A DNA stretch of 64,000 nt from Candidatus Hydrogenedens sp. (GTDB lineage: Bacteria; Hydrogenedentota; Hydrogenedentia; Hydrogenedentales; JAEUWI01): positions 18,060 through 82,059 of the forward strand of contig WGMK01000035.1 of NCBI GenBank assembly GCA_016125095.1, in the 5' to 3' direction. The notes below the pieces were generated by a model that searched no databases, was not told where the DNA came from, and was given only the letters and a program-made list of their open reading frames with translations. Both the position numbers and the translations under genes were made by a program. Each line of letters opens with the position of its first letter. The first letter of the stretch is position 1. Of the stretch, positions 1 through 7,708 are shown piece by piece.

Positions 1-109
1 CGCGAACAGGGGTAGACAAAGCCCCAACGGCTTCGCCAGAATCGCTGCTCCGGGTTTTCAGGAGGAAGCGCGCCGCGTTGGGCTTGGCGCAAGCATAGGG
101 AGATTTGAC

Positions 110-1651
110 GTGAAAAGAAAACTTTCCGTATCCGTGGCGGCGTGCTGCGCGTCGGTGGCGATGCTGTGGAGCAGCGCCGCCTCGGCCCTCGAGATGCCTT
201 CGATCTTCGGCGACCACATGGTGCTGCAGCAAGGCAAGGACCTCCCCGTTTGGGGCTGGGGCGAACCGGGCGAAGCAGTGCGCGTGCGTCTGGGCGGCCG
301 TTCCGAGAAGACTACGGCCGACGAACAGGGAAACTGGAAGGTGACCTTCACGCCCTTCGAAACCGGGCGGCCCCTGAAGATGAAGGTGAGCGGCGAGAGC
401 GACACGCTCAGCTTCGAAGACGTGCTGATTGGCGAGGTTTGGGTAGCCTCGGGACAATCGAACATGCAGTGGACCGTGGGCAATTCGAACAACAGCCGCC
501 TCGAAATCGAGCAGGCCGACCACCCGGAGCTGCGCTTGTTCTACGTGCCGCGCACGGTGGCCGATGAACCCCAGCGCGACTGCGATGCGGAGTGGGTGGT
601 CTGCACGCCGGAAACCGTGCCGGAATTCTCGGCCGTTGCCTATTTCTTCGGGCGCGACCTCAACCGCGAGCTGGGCGTGCCCGTCGGCATGATCCACTCT
701 TCGTGGGGCGGCACGCCGGCCGAGGCTTGGACCACCATTGACAGCATCCACGCCGACCCGATGCTACAGCCGATTTCTGAGCGCTGGGACGCGCAGGCCG
801 AGGCCGACCGCGCGGCGCGGGCCGCGTATGAGGAGGCGCATGCCGCATGGCAGGCCGCGGCGGACAAGAGCGCCGCCGAGCCCGAGGCGCCGAAACCCGG
901 CAACCGGGATTCCTGGCAGCCGGGCGGATTGTACAACGCGATGATCGCGCCGCTGGTGCCCTATGCCATCCAGGGCGCCATCTGGTACCAGGGCGAATCG
1001 AACGCCGACCGCGCCTTTCAATACCGCACCCTGTTTCCGCGCATGATCATGGATTGGCACGAGGCCTGGGGCGAGGGCGCGTTCCCATTCCTTTTCGTGC
1101 AGCTCGCGAACTTCCAGGCGCGACAGGCCGAGCCGGTCGATTCGGCCTGGGCGGAACTGCGCGAGGCGCAGGCGATGACCCTGGACGCCGTGGAGAATTC
1201 CGGGCAGGCCGTCATCATCGACCTCGGTTCCGCCATCGACATTCATCCCCGCAATAAGCAGGACGTAGGCTGGCGCCTGGCGCTCAATGCGCTGGCGAAT
1301 ACCTACGGCCAGGATGTGGCCTACCGCGGTCCGGCGTACGAATCGATGAGCGTAGAGGGCAACAAGGCGACGCTCACGTTCTCGCATGCAGAGCACGGCC
1401 TGCAGTCCTGGAACCAGGGCAAGCTCGTCGGGTTCTCCATCGCAGGGGCCGACCAGAAATTCGTGTGGGCCGACGCGAAAATCGTGGGCGACAACCAGGT
1501 ACAGGTCTGGTCCGACGCCGTGGCCGAACCCGTGGCGGTACGCTATGGCTGGGCCGACAATCCCGAGTGCAACCTCTACGACGGCACGGGGCTGCCGGCT
1601 TCGCCGTCCCGCACCGACGACTGGCCCGGCGTTACGGTCGAAGCGCGGTAG
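110..1651 (+). CDS. Secreted sialate O-acetylesterase-like protein
   Basis: Predicted exported esterase of 513 aa, probably removing O-acetyl groups from sialic acid or other sugars. It starts at GTG 110 behind an AGGGAG ribosome site. The N-terminus (about residues 1-27) is a signal peptide ending in an AASA-like site. The early stretch with FGDHMVLQQ and a beta-sandwich-like segment is typical of bacterial SASA-family proteins, and GQSNMQW near residues 115-121 is the SGNH block I with Ser117 as the likely nucleophile. WYQGESNA further on is the second family landmark. It heads a run of forward, secreted glycan-processing genes. Family assignment is firm; the true ester substrate is not shown by the sequence. 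Confidence 0.88.
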   Translation: MKRKLSVSVAACCASVAMLWSSAASALEMPSIFGDHMVLQQGKDLPVWGWGEPGEAVRVRLGGRSEKTTADEQGNWKVTFTPFETGRPLKMKVSGESDTLSFEDVLIGEVWVASGQSNMQWTVGNSNNSRLEIEQADHPELRLFYVPRTVADEPQRDCDAEWVVCTPETVPEFSAVAYFFGRDLNRELGVPVGMIHSSWGGTPAEAWTTIDSIHADPMLQPISERWDAQAEADRAARAAYEEAHAAWQAAADKSAAEPEAPKPGNRDSWQPGGLYNAMIAPLVPYAIQGAIWYQGESNADRAFQYRTLFPRMIMDWHEAWGEGAFPFLFVQLANFQARQAEPVDSAWAELREAQAMTLDAVENSGQAVIIDLGSAIDIHPRNKQDVGWRLALNALANTYGQDVAYRGPAYESMSVEGNKATLTFSHAEHGLQSWNQGKLVGFSIAGADQKFVWADAKIVGDNQVQVWSDAVAEPVAVRYGWADNPECNLYDGTGLPASPSRTDDWPGVTVEAR

Positions 1652-1657
1652 GCCGCG

Positions 1658-2593
1658 TTGTTCGAATCATTGATCATCACGCTGTCCGTGCTGCTAAGCA
1701 GCGGCACGGACAGCGTTTCTCTGTTCAAGGATCCTGGATTCGCGCAGGGGTTCAACGTGAGCTCGGCGCGATCATTGGACCAGCCGAACGAGTTGGGTCC
1801 GCTGCAAACTTCCGATTCGAGCGCGTCGCCCTCGTGGCGGCTGGCGCAATGGGGCACGCGCTACGTGCTGCCGCCTTCCATCACCGCCGTCGCGGAAGAC
1901 GGTGTCTGGTCCGTTGGCAACGAGGCGAAGCGTATAACGATTCACCGCCATGCTGCTAGTGTCGCCCAGCTATCGCTGCGTCTCAACGGCATCATGGAAT
2001 CGAACGAACAATTGCGCGCCAAGGGCGAACCCTGGCCGCACTTGTTGATCGAGCAGCGTCTGGGCATCGATCTCGCAGAGATGCCAGAAGGCGCGCTGCG
2101 GCTGGCGGCCGAGTTACGCATCAGCGATTGCCGTCCGGCCTACTGGGCGCGGAAATCGCTCGATCCGGCGCTGCACACGGCGCAGGTATCGGCCTATTTC
2201 ATGGTGCACCGCCGCCATGCGCCCGGCGAAATGCGCGAGGCGATCTGGTTCGGGATCCCCTTCTTCGACGCGCGCCACGAGATTCCGCCGGGTCACTTCG
2301 CCATGGACATAGCCGAGAGCGGCGACCGCGCTAAGTTTATCGCGTGCCTCGAGGGCGAGCGCTTCTGGAAAGGACCCACCGGCGATGGGCAATGGCATAC
2401 GCTCGATGCGGACATCGTCGCGCTGCTAGGCGTCGCTGTTCGCAAAGCGCAGGAGCAGGGGCACCTGGAGGGCGCAGCAGTCTCCGACCTCGTGCTCGAT
2501 TCATTCAACCTCGGCTGGGAAGTCACCGGCCCCTACGACGCCACGCTCGATATCCGAGGGCTGCGACTCAATGCTGCGGCGTCCACCGAATAA
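1658..2593 (+). CDS. Uncharacterised secreted protein, probable beta-sandwich
   Basis: Hypothetical protein of 311 aa, starting at TTG 1658 only 6 nt after the esterase gene, so probably co-transcribed with it. The first 15 residues are hydrophobic and could be a signal sequence. The rest has alternating short hydrophobic and polar stretches without long hydrophobic segments, and pairs such as GIPFFD and ISDCRPAYW suggest a beta-sandwich, possibly carbohydrate-binding. I recognise no catalytic motif. The TTG start is uncertain because the ribosome site is weak and the next ATG is far inside. Function is inferred only from its position behind a carbohydrate esterase. A perfect hairpin directly downstream ends the unit. 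Confidence 0.6.
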   Translation: MFESLIITLSVLLSSGTDSVSLFKDPGFAQGFNVSSARSLDQPNELGPLQTSDSSASPSWRLAQWGTRYVLPPSITAVAEDGVWSVGNEAKRITIHRHAASVAQLSLRLNGIMESNEQLRAKGEPWPHLLIEQRLGIDLAEMPEGALRLAAELRISDCRPAYWARKSLDPALHTAQVSAYFMVHRRHAPGEMREAIWFGIPFFDARHEIPPGHFAMDIAESGDRAKFIACLEGERFWKGPTGDGQWHTLDADIVALLGVAVRKAQEQGHLEGAAVSDLVLDSFNLGWEVTGPYDATLDIRGLRLNAAASTE

Positions 2594-2599
2594 AATCAT

Positions 2600-2631
2600 C
2601 GGGGCGCCTGCCTTTTCAGACAGGCGCCCCG
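2600..2631. terminator. Bidirectional hairpin terminator
   Basis: An 11-bp perfect stem (2600-2610 with 2621-2631) and 10-nt loop lies between two convergent genes: the 311-aa gene ending at 2593 and the small reverse gene ending at 2648. Reading the reverse strand, the stem is followed by ATGATTTTATTC, a moderately T-rich tail; on the forward strand the tail is poor. It probably ends both transcripts. Confidence 0.7.
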
Positions 2632-2647
2632 CATGGCGACGCTCCGG

Positions 2648-2755
2648 TTAGCCGAGAAGGCTGCCGAAGATGTCGTTGAACAGCCCGGTGAGCAGTTCCA
2701 CGATCTGCGCCAGAATGCCGTCGATGAAGCTCTGAATGTCGAATCCTTCAAGCAT
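2648..2755 (-). CDS. Small amphipathic protein (35 aa)
   Basis: An open frame of 35 codons, too short for ordinary gene callers. It starts at ATG 2755 with a very good AGGAGA site 8 nt upstream and stops at TAA 2648 just before a perfect hairpin terminator. The product runs MLEGFDIQSF, then IDGILAQIVE, then LLTGLFNDIF and GSLLG. Hydrophobic residues recur every three to four positions, with a few acidic ones, so it can form a single amphipathic or membrane-seeking helix. No homologue comes to mind. A good ribosome site, its own terminator and a dyad-rich upstream region all argue that it is a real gene. Peptide toxin, surface-active peptide or membrane-complex stabiliser are all possible. Confidence 0.62.
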   Translation of the reverse strand: MLEGFDIQSFIDGILAQIVELLTGLFNDIFGSLLG

Positions 2756-3039
2756 GGTGTGTTCTCCTGTGTGGCGGCATCGCCGCCGTTGTGTTTCAGT
2801 CCTTCGGTTCGAGTTCTTGTTGCGCGCTGTCGAACTTCAGTGCACGTTACCCGTGTGCTTGCAACGTGTTACAAGAAATTTCGGTTGTAACGAAATCGAT
2901 TTCAGGCGGTAAGCGAGACCCGCGCGCGACGTCGTCTTGACGCGTCGCGGTGCGTTGATTAGGATGCGGGCTTGCGCAACGAGCGCCGTCTGCCGGAGCA
3001 GGCCACGCGACTTGCAGGGAACCGTCTGGAGACCGCCCG
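2756..3039. promoter_or_regulatory. Divergent intergenic region with dyad symmetries
   Basis: This 284-bp gap separates the reverse 35-aa gene from the forward DUF1080 gene and is less GC-rich than its surroundings near 2840-2905. It holds an inverted repeat, GTTACAA at 2868-2874 and TTGTAAC at 2885-2891 (10-nt spacer), then a perfect 12-bp palindrome GAAATCGATTTC at 2892-2903. Further GTTAC words occur just upstream. These look like regulator-binding sites, but no -35/-10 pair is clear. Confidence 0.4.
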
Positions 3040-4338
3040 ATGATCCGTCTTGCCTACGCCACCACTGCCTTCGCGCTCTGCGCGCTGCTCGCGCCTGCCC
3101 ATGCGGAAGCGCCCGAAGGATTCCGCGCACTGTTTAATGGCACAAGCCTCGAGGGCTGGCACGGCGATAACCCGCACGACACGGTCAAGGCGGCCGAGGG
3201 CAAGCGCGACGACGCCATCCAGGCGCAGCAGCGCGACTTCCTCCGCCACTGGAGCGCGGACAACGGCGAGCTGGTGAACGACGGCGAAGGGCCCTATTGC
3301 ACCACCGACGAGGAGTTCGGCGACATTGAACTGCACGTCGACTACAAGACCGTGCCGCTGGCGGACAGCGGCATCTATTTGCGCGGTACGCCGCAGGTGC
3401 AGATTTGGGACACGACGGAGGCGGGCGGCAAGTGGAACATCAACGCCGACAAGGGCTCTGGCGGGCTCTTCAACAATTCCCCCGATACGCCCGGTCAGCT
3501 GCCGCTGGTGCTGGCAGACAGGCCCTTCGGCGAATGGAACAGCTTCCGTATTATCCAGCTCGGCGCGCGCACCACGGTATACCTGAACGATCAGCTGGTG
3601 GTGGACAACGCCATTATGGAGAACTACTGGGATCGCGCCCTGCCGCTGCCGGCGCGCGGCCCCATCCACCTGCAGACGCACGGCGGCGAGATCCGCTGGC
3701 GCAACATCAACGTGAAGGAATTCACGGCCGAGGAAGCCAACGCGATGCTGCGCGGCGACGATGCGGCCGCAGGATTCACCTCGGTGTTCAACGGCACCGA
3801 CCTGACCGGCTGGGCGGGTGCGACGGACAACTATGAAGTGCGCGACGGCGCGATTGTGTGCAAGCCCGATCACGGCGGCAACCTGTTTACCGAGGCGGAG
3901 TACGGCGACTTCGCGGCGCGGCTCGAGTTCAAGCTGCCCCCCGGCGGCAACAACGGCCTCGCCATCCGCTACCCCGGCGAAGGTAATCCCGCCTACGACG
4001 GCATGACGGAATTGCAGGTGCTCGACAACACGGCGGACCAATACAAGGAACTCGACCAGCGCCAGTACCACGGATCGGCCTATGGCCAGGTGGCGGCGCA
4101 CCGCGGCTACCTGCGGCCCGTCGGCGAATGGAACTACGAAGAAGTGACGGTGATCGGTTCGAAGATCAAGGTCGAACTGAACGGCACCGTGATTCTCGAC
4201 TGCGACCTGAACGACGTGACTGAATACATGGCGAACAGCGCACACCCCGGCAAGGACCTGAAGAAGGGCCACTTCGGCTTCGCGGGCCACAACGACCCGG
4301 TCATGTTCCGCAACATCGCCATCAAGACGCTGGACTAA
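3040..4338 (+). CDS. Secreted protein with two DUF1080 (LamG-like) domains
   Basis: Exported protein of 432 aa made of two copies of the DUF1080 domain, a concanavalin-like fold known as 3-keto-disaccharide hydrolase or glycan binding. A signal peptide covers about residues 1-23 (cut after AHA). Domain 1 (about 25-228) opens with FNGTSLEGW and contains GIYLRGTPQVQIWD; domain 2 (about 243-432) opens with FNGTDLTGW and contains GLAIRYPGEG and ELQVLD. The two copies share the layout of opening FNGT-GW and closing RNI strand. The GDSL hydrolase gene follows after 3 nt, so they form an operon. Such proteins are abundant in Planctomycetes and relatives. Whether both domains are catalytic cannot be told from sequence. 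Confidence 0.9.
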   Translation: MIRLAYATTAFALCALLAPAHAEAPEGFRALFNGTSLEGWHGDNPHDTVKAAEGKRDDAIQAQQRDFLRHWSADNGELVNDGEGPYCTTDEEFGDIELHVDYKTVPLADSGIYLRGTPQVQIWDTTEAGGKWNINADKGSGGLFNNSPDTPGQLPLVLADRPFGEWNSFRIIQLGARTTVYLNDQLVVDNAIMENYWDRALPLPARGPIHLQTHGGEIRWRNINVKEFTAEEANAMLRGDDAAAGFTSVFNGTDLTGWAGATDNYEVRDGAIVCKPDHGGNLFTEAEYGDFAARLEFKLPPGGNNGLAIRYPGEGNPAYDGMTELQVLDNTADQYKELDQRQYHGSAYGQVAAHRGYLRPVGEWNYEEVTVIGSKIKVELNGTVILDCDLNDVTEYMANSAHPGKDLKKGHFGFAGHNDPVMFRNIAIKTLD

Positions 4339-4341
4339 TCC

Positions 4342-5370
4342 GTGCGGGTTGCATCGATAACAGCGGCAGTCGTCACGCTGCTGGCGTGGGCGGCACAGGC
4401 GGAGACGATGCCGGTAAGCGGCGAGAGCCTCGTGCTCGCCGGCACCACGCCCGGCCGCCTCTGGTTCGAGGCTATCCAGCCGGAGAGTGTCGTCGTTCGC
4501 AGCACCTACTTGCCGAATCAGGAGGGCACGACCGTCTACGAGGCGGGCCGCGATTACGTGCTCGATGTTGACGCCGGCACCCTCGCGCGCACGGCGGACT
4601 CGCGCATTCCGGACTTCAGCAAGAATCCGCTTTACGGCCAGCAGGAATTCGACCACACGAAGTTTCCCGGCTACGGCAATGGGCCGTACTTCGTGTTTGT
4701 CGATTACACGGCGAAAGACGGCGCAGCCCTGTGCGCGCCCTCCGACCAGACCGCATTGCTGGCCGGAACACGAAAAAAGCTCGAGGCAGGCGGTCCCTTC
4801 AAGCTGCTGGCCTATGGCGACAGCATCACGGCGGGCGGCGAGGCGACCTCGGTGCCGCTGCGCTTTCAGCAGCGCTATGCCGCGTGTCTCCGAGAGCGCT
4901 TCCCGCAGGCGGAAATCACGGTGGAGAACGGTGCCACCGGCGGCGACACGACGCGCAACGGCCTGGCCCGGCTCGAGGAGAAAGTGCTGACCCGCGCGCC
5001 GGATCTCGTGCTGATCGGATTCGGAATGAACGACCACAACGTCGGCAGCGTGCCGCTCGATGAGTTCAAGAAAAACCTGCTCGACATGATCGCGCAAATT
5101 CGCGATCGGACCGGCGCGGAGGTCATGCTCTTTTCCGCGTTCCCGCCAAATCCCGCATGGAAATTCGGGTCGCACCGGATGGAGCAATATGCGGCCGCCA
5201 CGCGAGAGACCGCCGTCGAGGCCGAGTGCGCCTTCGCCGATGTATACGGCACCTGGATGCAGGTGCTCGCGCGTAAGGACACCGAAAGCCTGCTCGGCAA
5301 CAACATCAACCACCCCAACGATTTCGGCCATTGGATCTACTTCGAGGCACTGAAGGCCGTGCGGTTTTGA
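4342..5370 (+). CDS. Secreted SGNH/GDSL hydrolase
   Basis: Lipase/esterase-type hydrolase of 342 aa, exported by a signal peptide (about residues 1-20, ending AAQA); GTG start at 4342. The first 150 residues form an accessory, probably beta-rich, domain. The SGNH blocks follow: YGDSIT with Ser161 as nucleophile, the Gly of NGATGGDT, the Asn of GFGMND, and the DxxH block in NHPNDFGH near the C-terminus. All four catalytic positions are present. Likely targets are acetyl or other esters on polysaccharides, as suggested by the esterase and DUF1080 neighbours. The next gene starts within its stop codon (TTGA overlap), which indicates translational coupling. Confidence 0.88.
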   Translation: MRVASITAAVVTLLAWAAQAETMPVSGESLVLAGTTPGRLWFEAIQPESVVVRSTYLPNQEGTTVYEAGRDYVLDVDAGTLARTADSRIPDFSKNPLYGQQEFDHTKFPGYGNGPYFVFVDYTAKDGAALCAPSDQTALLAGTRKKLEAGGPFKLLAYGDSITAGGEATSVPLRFQQRYAACLRERFPQAEITVENGATGGDTTRNGLARLEEKVLTRAPDLVLIGFGMNDHNVGSVPLDEFKKNLLDMIAQIRDRTGAEVMLFSAFPPNPAWKFGSHRMEQYAAATRETAVEAECAFADVYGTWMQVLARKDTESLLGNNINHPNDFGHWIYFEALKAVRF

Positions 5371-7295
5371 GAATCGCGCGGCGGTATCGGCCGGCCGCCA
5401 TGCTGCTGGCGCCTGCATTATCGCTCTTGATTTGGTCCGCTGCGGCAGACGACGTCAAGGACGGGTACCTCGAAGCCGTCGAGCGGCAGGTGCGCTGGCT
5501 GCACCGGCATCAGGACGCGGAGGGCGCGATTCTCGACCTCGCCCTCGGCACCGAGTTCCAGTACACGACGCCGTATTACGCCTACGCGCTCTACGCCTGC
5601 CGCGCGGGCGGGCGCTGCGCGGATCTCGAGGCGTCGTTCCACGCGGCGATGGACCACTGCACGGAACAAGTGGCGCGCGGCAGCCGGGCGATTCCCGATC
5701 AGCACGGCGAGTTCTTTCTCGCCTCCCTTGGCGAGTTGTTGTACCTCATTCAGGAACATCCGGACGCAAGCGCGTGGATCGATGCGGAAGCGCTCGCACG
5801 GTGGCGCGAGCGGATGTCCGTGCCGGTCGAGCGCGTTATCGAGGGACTCGATGACAAGCTGAACAACCACCGCGCGTATGCCATGAAGGGCGAGTATTTC
5901 CGCGCCAAGGCCGGGCTGATTCCGCAGGAATACGCCGACGCGTTCATCGCCGATGCCTGGGAACAACGCGGGCTGAAATACCGGCTCAATAGCCGCGACG
6001 GCATCTACACCTATTTTGAGGACTGGAACGGCGACCCGCAATCGCAGACAGTGTCACTCGTGGGGCTGTCGAATCTGCTGCCGATTACAAGGCCCGGTGG
6101 CGGGTGGCTGCTGGGCGAGGACTCGCGCGAGCGTAGCATCTGGAACCTCCGCCACTTCGTCGATCCCTCGGGCCAATGTCCGCCCAACGGCCGCACGGAC
6201 AACCACGTCTTTGGCGACGCCCTCGTGTGCGCGCTCTTCGAGTATTACTACGGCCTGTATCAGCGAGACGCGGAGAAGGGCGAGCAGGCCGCCGCCTGCG
6301 GCGCGCTGGCCGCGCGCAGTTTCGCCAGCATGCAGCGCTGGCTGCGCGACGACCCGCCTTACGACGGCATCTACTCCATCACCAAGAACTATTTCGATCC
6401 TGCCGAGGGCGTGGGCTATCAGCCCGCGAGCCAGGTGAGCAACTACACAGTCACGGTGGCCGTGCTGTTGGCACAGGCGTGGTGGTCGCGCCCGGAAGAC
6501 GCCGCCGCCGATACCGCCATCGATATCCCGTACGAGCCCGTCGTCGAGGCGGCCGGCACGCTGGCCTACAACCGCGAGGGCTGCCACGCCCTCGTGAACC
6601 TCACGGGCGATTCGGTGCCGAAGTACGGCATCTTTTGGACCCCGCTCGGCGTGGCGCGGCTGGCGCGCGCCGGATGGGACAGCCGCCTGGGACCGAGCGA
6701 TGGCCAGTACGACGCCCGCGCGCGCGAGGGACTGAGCATCGCCCCGACGTGGCGCGAGGGCAAGGACTGGACGCATCTCTGCGAACGCGCGGAGCATTAC
6801 CGCGGCACGTCGCGGACCGACGGGAATGCCGTCAGCGTGCTCTATGCGCCCGTCACCGGCGTGGGGGGGCCGATGTTCGAGGTCACGCTTGAGGCGCTGG
6901 AACAGGGCGTGCTGATGCGCTTCCGCTCGCCGAGCGATGCGCGCTTCGGCGTGTCGCTGCCCGTGCTGGAAGACGACGGCCGCGCGCTGGAAGTGCGGAG
7001 CACCGAGCGCGCTGTGAGCGTGCGCTATCCCCAGGCGCTGTCGGACGGCAGCGAACAGATCTTTCTGGTGCTCAACAAAGACGCGGCGCTGGAGAAAACC
7101 GAGACCCGCGTGCGCAGCACCTACGGCTGGCTGCAGGAATACCGCGCGAGCACGAAGGATCCCGAGCTGCGCGTGTTCGCCTACATGCGCCGCGGTGACG
7201 AGCCCTCGCTGGGGTTGATGCTTGTCGGGATGCAGTCGCAGTGGGAGCAGCTGGAATCCGACCCGGCCGCCGCGCTGCGCGTCCTCCTGCGTTAA
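5367..7295 (+). CDS. Uncharacterised secreted protein, possible alpha-barrel glycan enzyme
   Basis: Exported protein of 642 aa. I chose TTG 5367, which overlaps the previous stop and gives a basic n-region (MRIARRYR) before a hydrophobic core; ATG 5400 is the alternative. The N-terminal two thirds are rich in helices with aromatic-polar clusters (TPYYAYALYACR, WNLRHFVDPSGQCPPNGRTDN, VFGDALVCALFEYYYGLY), as in alpha/alpha barrels of polysaccharide lyases and unsaturated glycosyl hydrolases. The last third looks like a beta-sandwich. I recognise no named family with confidence. Operon position behind DUF1080 and GDSL proteins supports a polysaccharide role. It converges on the cytochrome gene 6 nt away. 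Confidence 0.65.
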   Translation: MRIARRYRPAAMLLAPALSLLIWSAAADDVKDGYLEAVERQVRWLHRHQDAEGAILDLALGTEFQYTTPYYAYALYACRAGGRCADLEASFHAAMDHCTEQVARGSRAIPDQHGEFFLASLGELLYLIQEHPDASAWIDAEALARWRERMSVPVERVIEGLDDKLNNHRAYAMKGEYFRAKAGLIPQEYADAFIADAWEQRGLKYRLNSRDGIYTYFEDWNGDPQSQTVSLVGLSNLLPITRPGGGWLLGEDSRERSIWNLRHFVDPSGQCPPNGRTDNHVFGDALVCALFEYYYGLYQRDAEKGEQAAACGALAARSFASMQRWLRDDPPYDGIYSITKNYFDPAEGVGYQPASQVSNYTVTVAVLLAQAWWSRPEDAAADTAIDIPYEPVVEAAGTLAYNREGCHALVNLTGDSVPKYGIFWTPLGVARLARAGWDSRLGPSDGQYDARAREGLSIAPTWREGKDWTHLCERAEHYRGTSRTDGNAVSVLYAPVTGVGGPMFEVTLEALEQGVLMRFRSPSDARFGVSLPVLEDDGRALEVRSTERAVSVRYPQALSDGSEQIFLVLNKDAALEKTETRVRSTYGWLQEYRASTKDPELRVFAYMRRGDEPSLGLMLVGMQSQWEQLESDPAAALRVLLR

Positions 7296-7300
7296 GCAAC

Positions 7301-7696
7301 TCAGCGCAGGCTGGAGAGGTAGGCCGACAGCGCGTCGAGGTCTTCCGGGGGCAGGTCGCGGAACTGCTGCTTGAACTCGAAGACCTCGGCCGGCAGCGAG
7401 GCGCGCATGGCTTCGGCGGGCGCGATAAACCCGCGGATGCGTTCGGGCGATAGCCGCGCGCCGATACCGTCCAGCGGATGCTGCGGATCCCCTTCGCCCC
7501 CGATGGCATGGCAAAGCGCGCAGCCCTGCGCCTCGTAGACCGCGCTACCCTCCGATACCAGCGCCGGAGCCGGCGCGGGTGCTGTCGCTGGCGGGGCGCC
7601 CTCCAGCGGATTCTGCCAGCGCGCGAAGGCCAGCGCCGCCGCCAGCAGCAGCAGCCCGGTTGTCAGGGCCAGCCATCGCGCCAGGTGTTCACGCAT
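7301..7696 (-). CDS. Membrane-anchored class I cytochrome c
   Basis: Small monohaem cytochrome of 131 aa. A single hydrophobic segment at about residues 8-28 acts as an uncleaved anchor or signal, followed by a Pro/Ala-rich linker. The haem site is CALCH in the AVYEAQGCALCHAIGG context, and the distal Met is probably in the segment EAMRAS. It follows the flavocytochrome gene on the same strand after 12 nt, with a GAGGAGG ribosome site overlapping the upstream stop. Electrons probably pass between the flavocytochrome and this periplasmic carrier. The final YLSSLR helix is typical of the family. Confidence 0.85.
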   Translation of the reverse strand: MREHLARWLALTTGLLLLAAALAFARWQNPLEGAPPATAPAPAPALVSEGSAVYEAQGCALCHAIGGEGDPQHPLDGIGARLSPERIRGFIAPAEAMRASLPAEVFEFKQQFRDLPPEDLDALSAYLSSLR

Positions 7697-7708
7697 GCGG
7701 CAGCCTCC

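Noticed and set aside
2633..2890. Forward 85-codon frame over the 2.65-2.9 kb gap
   Set aside because: It has no ribosome site and lies antisense to the better supported 35-aa gene and over regulatory dyads.
2959..5418. Open reverse-strand frame of 819 codons over the DUF1080 and GDSL genes
   Set aside because: It lies antisense to genes with clear families, is rich in Arg/Val/Ala/His typical of GC-rich antisense frames, and has no domain.
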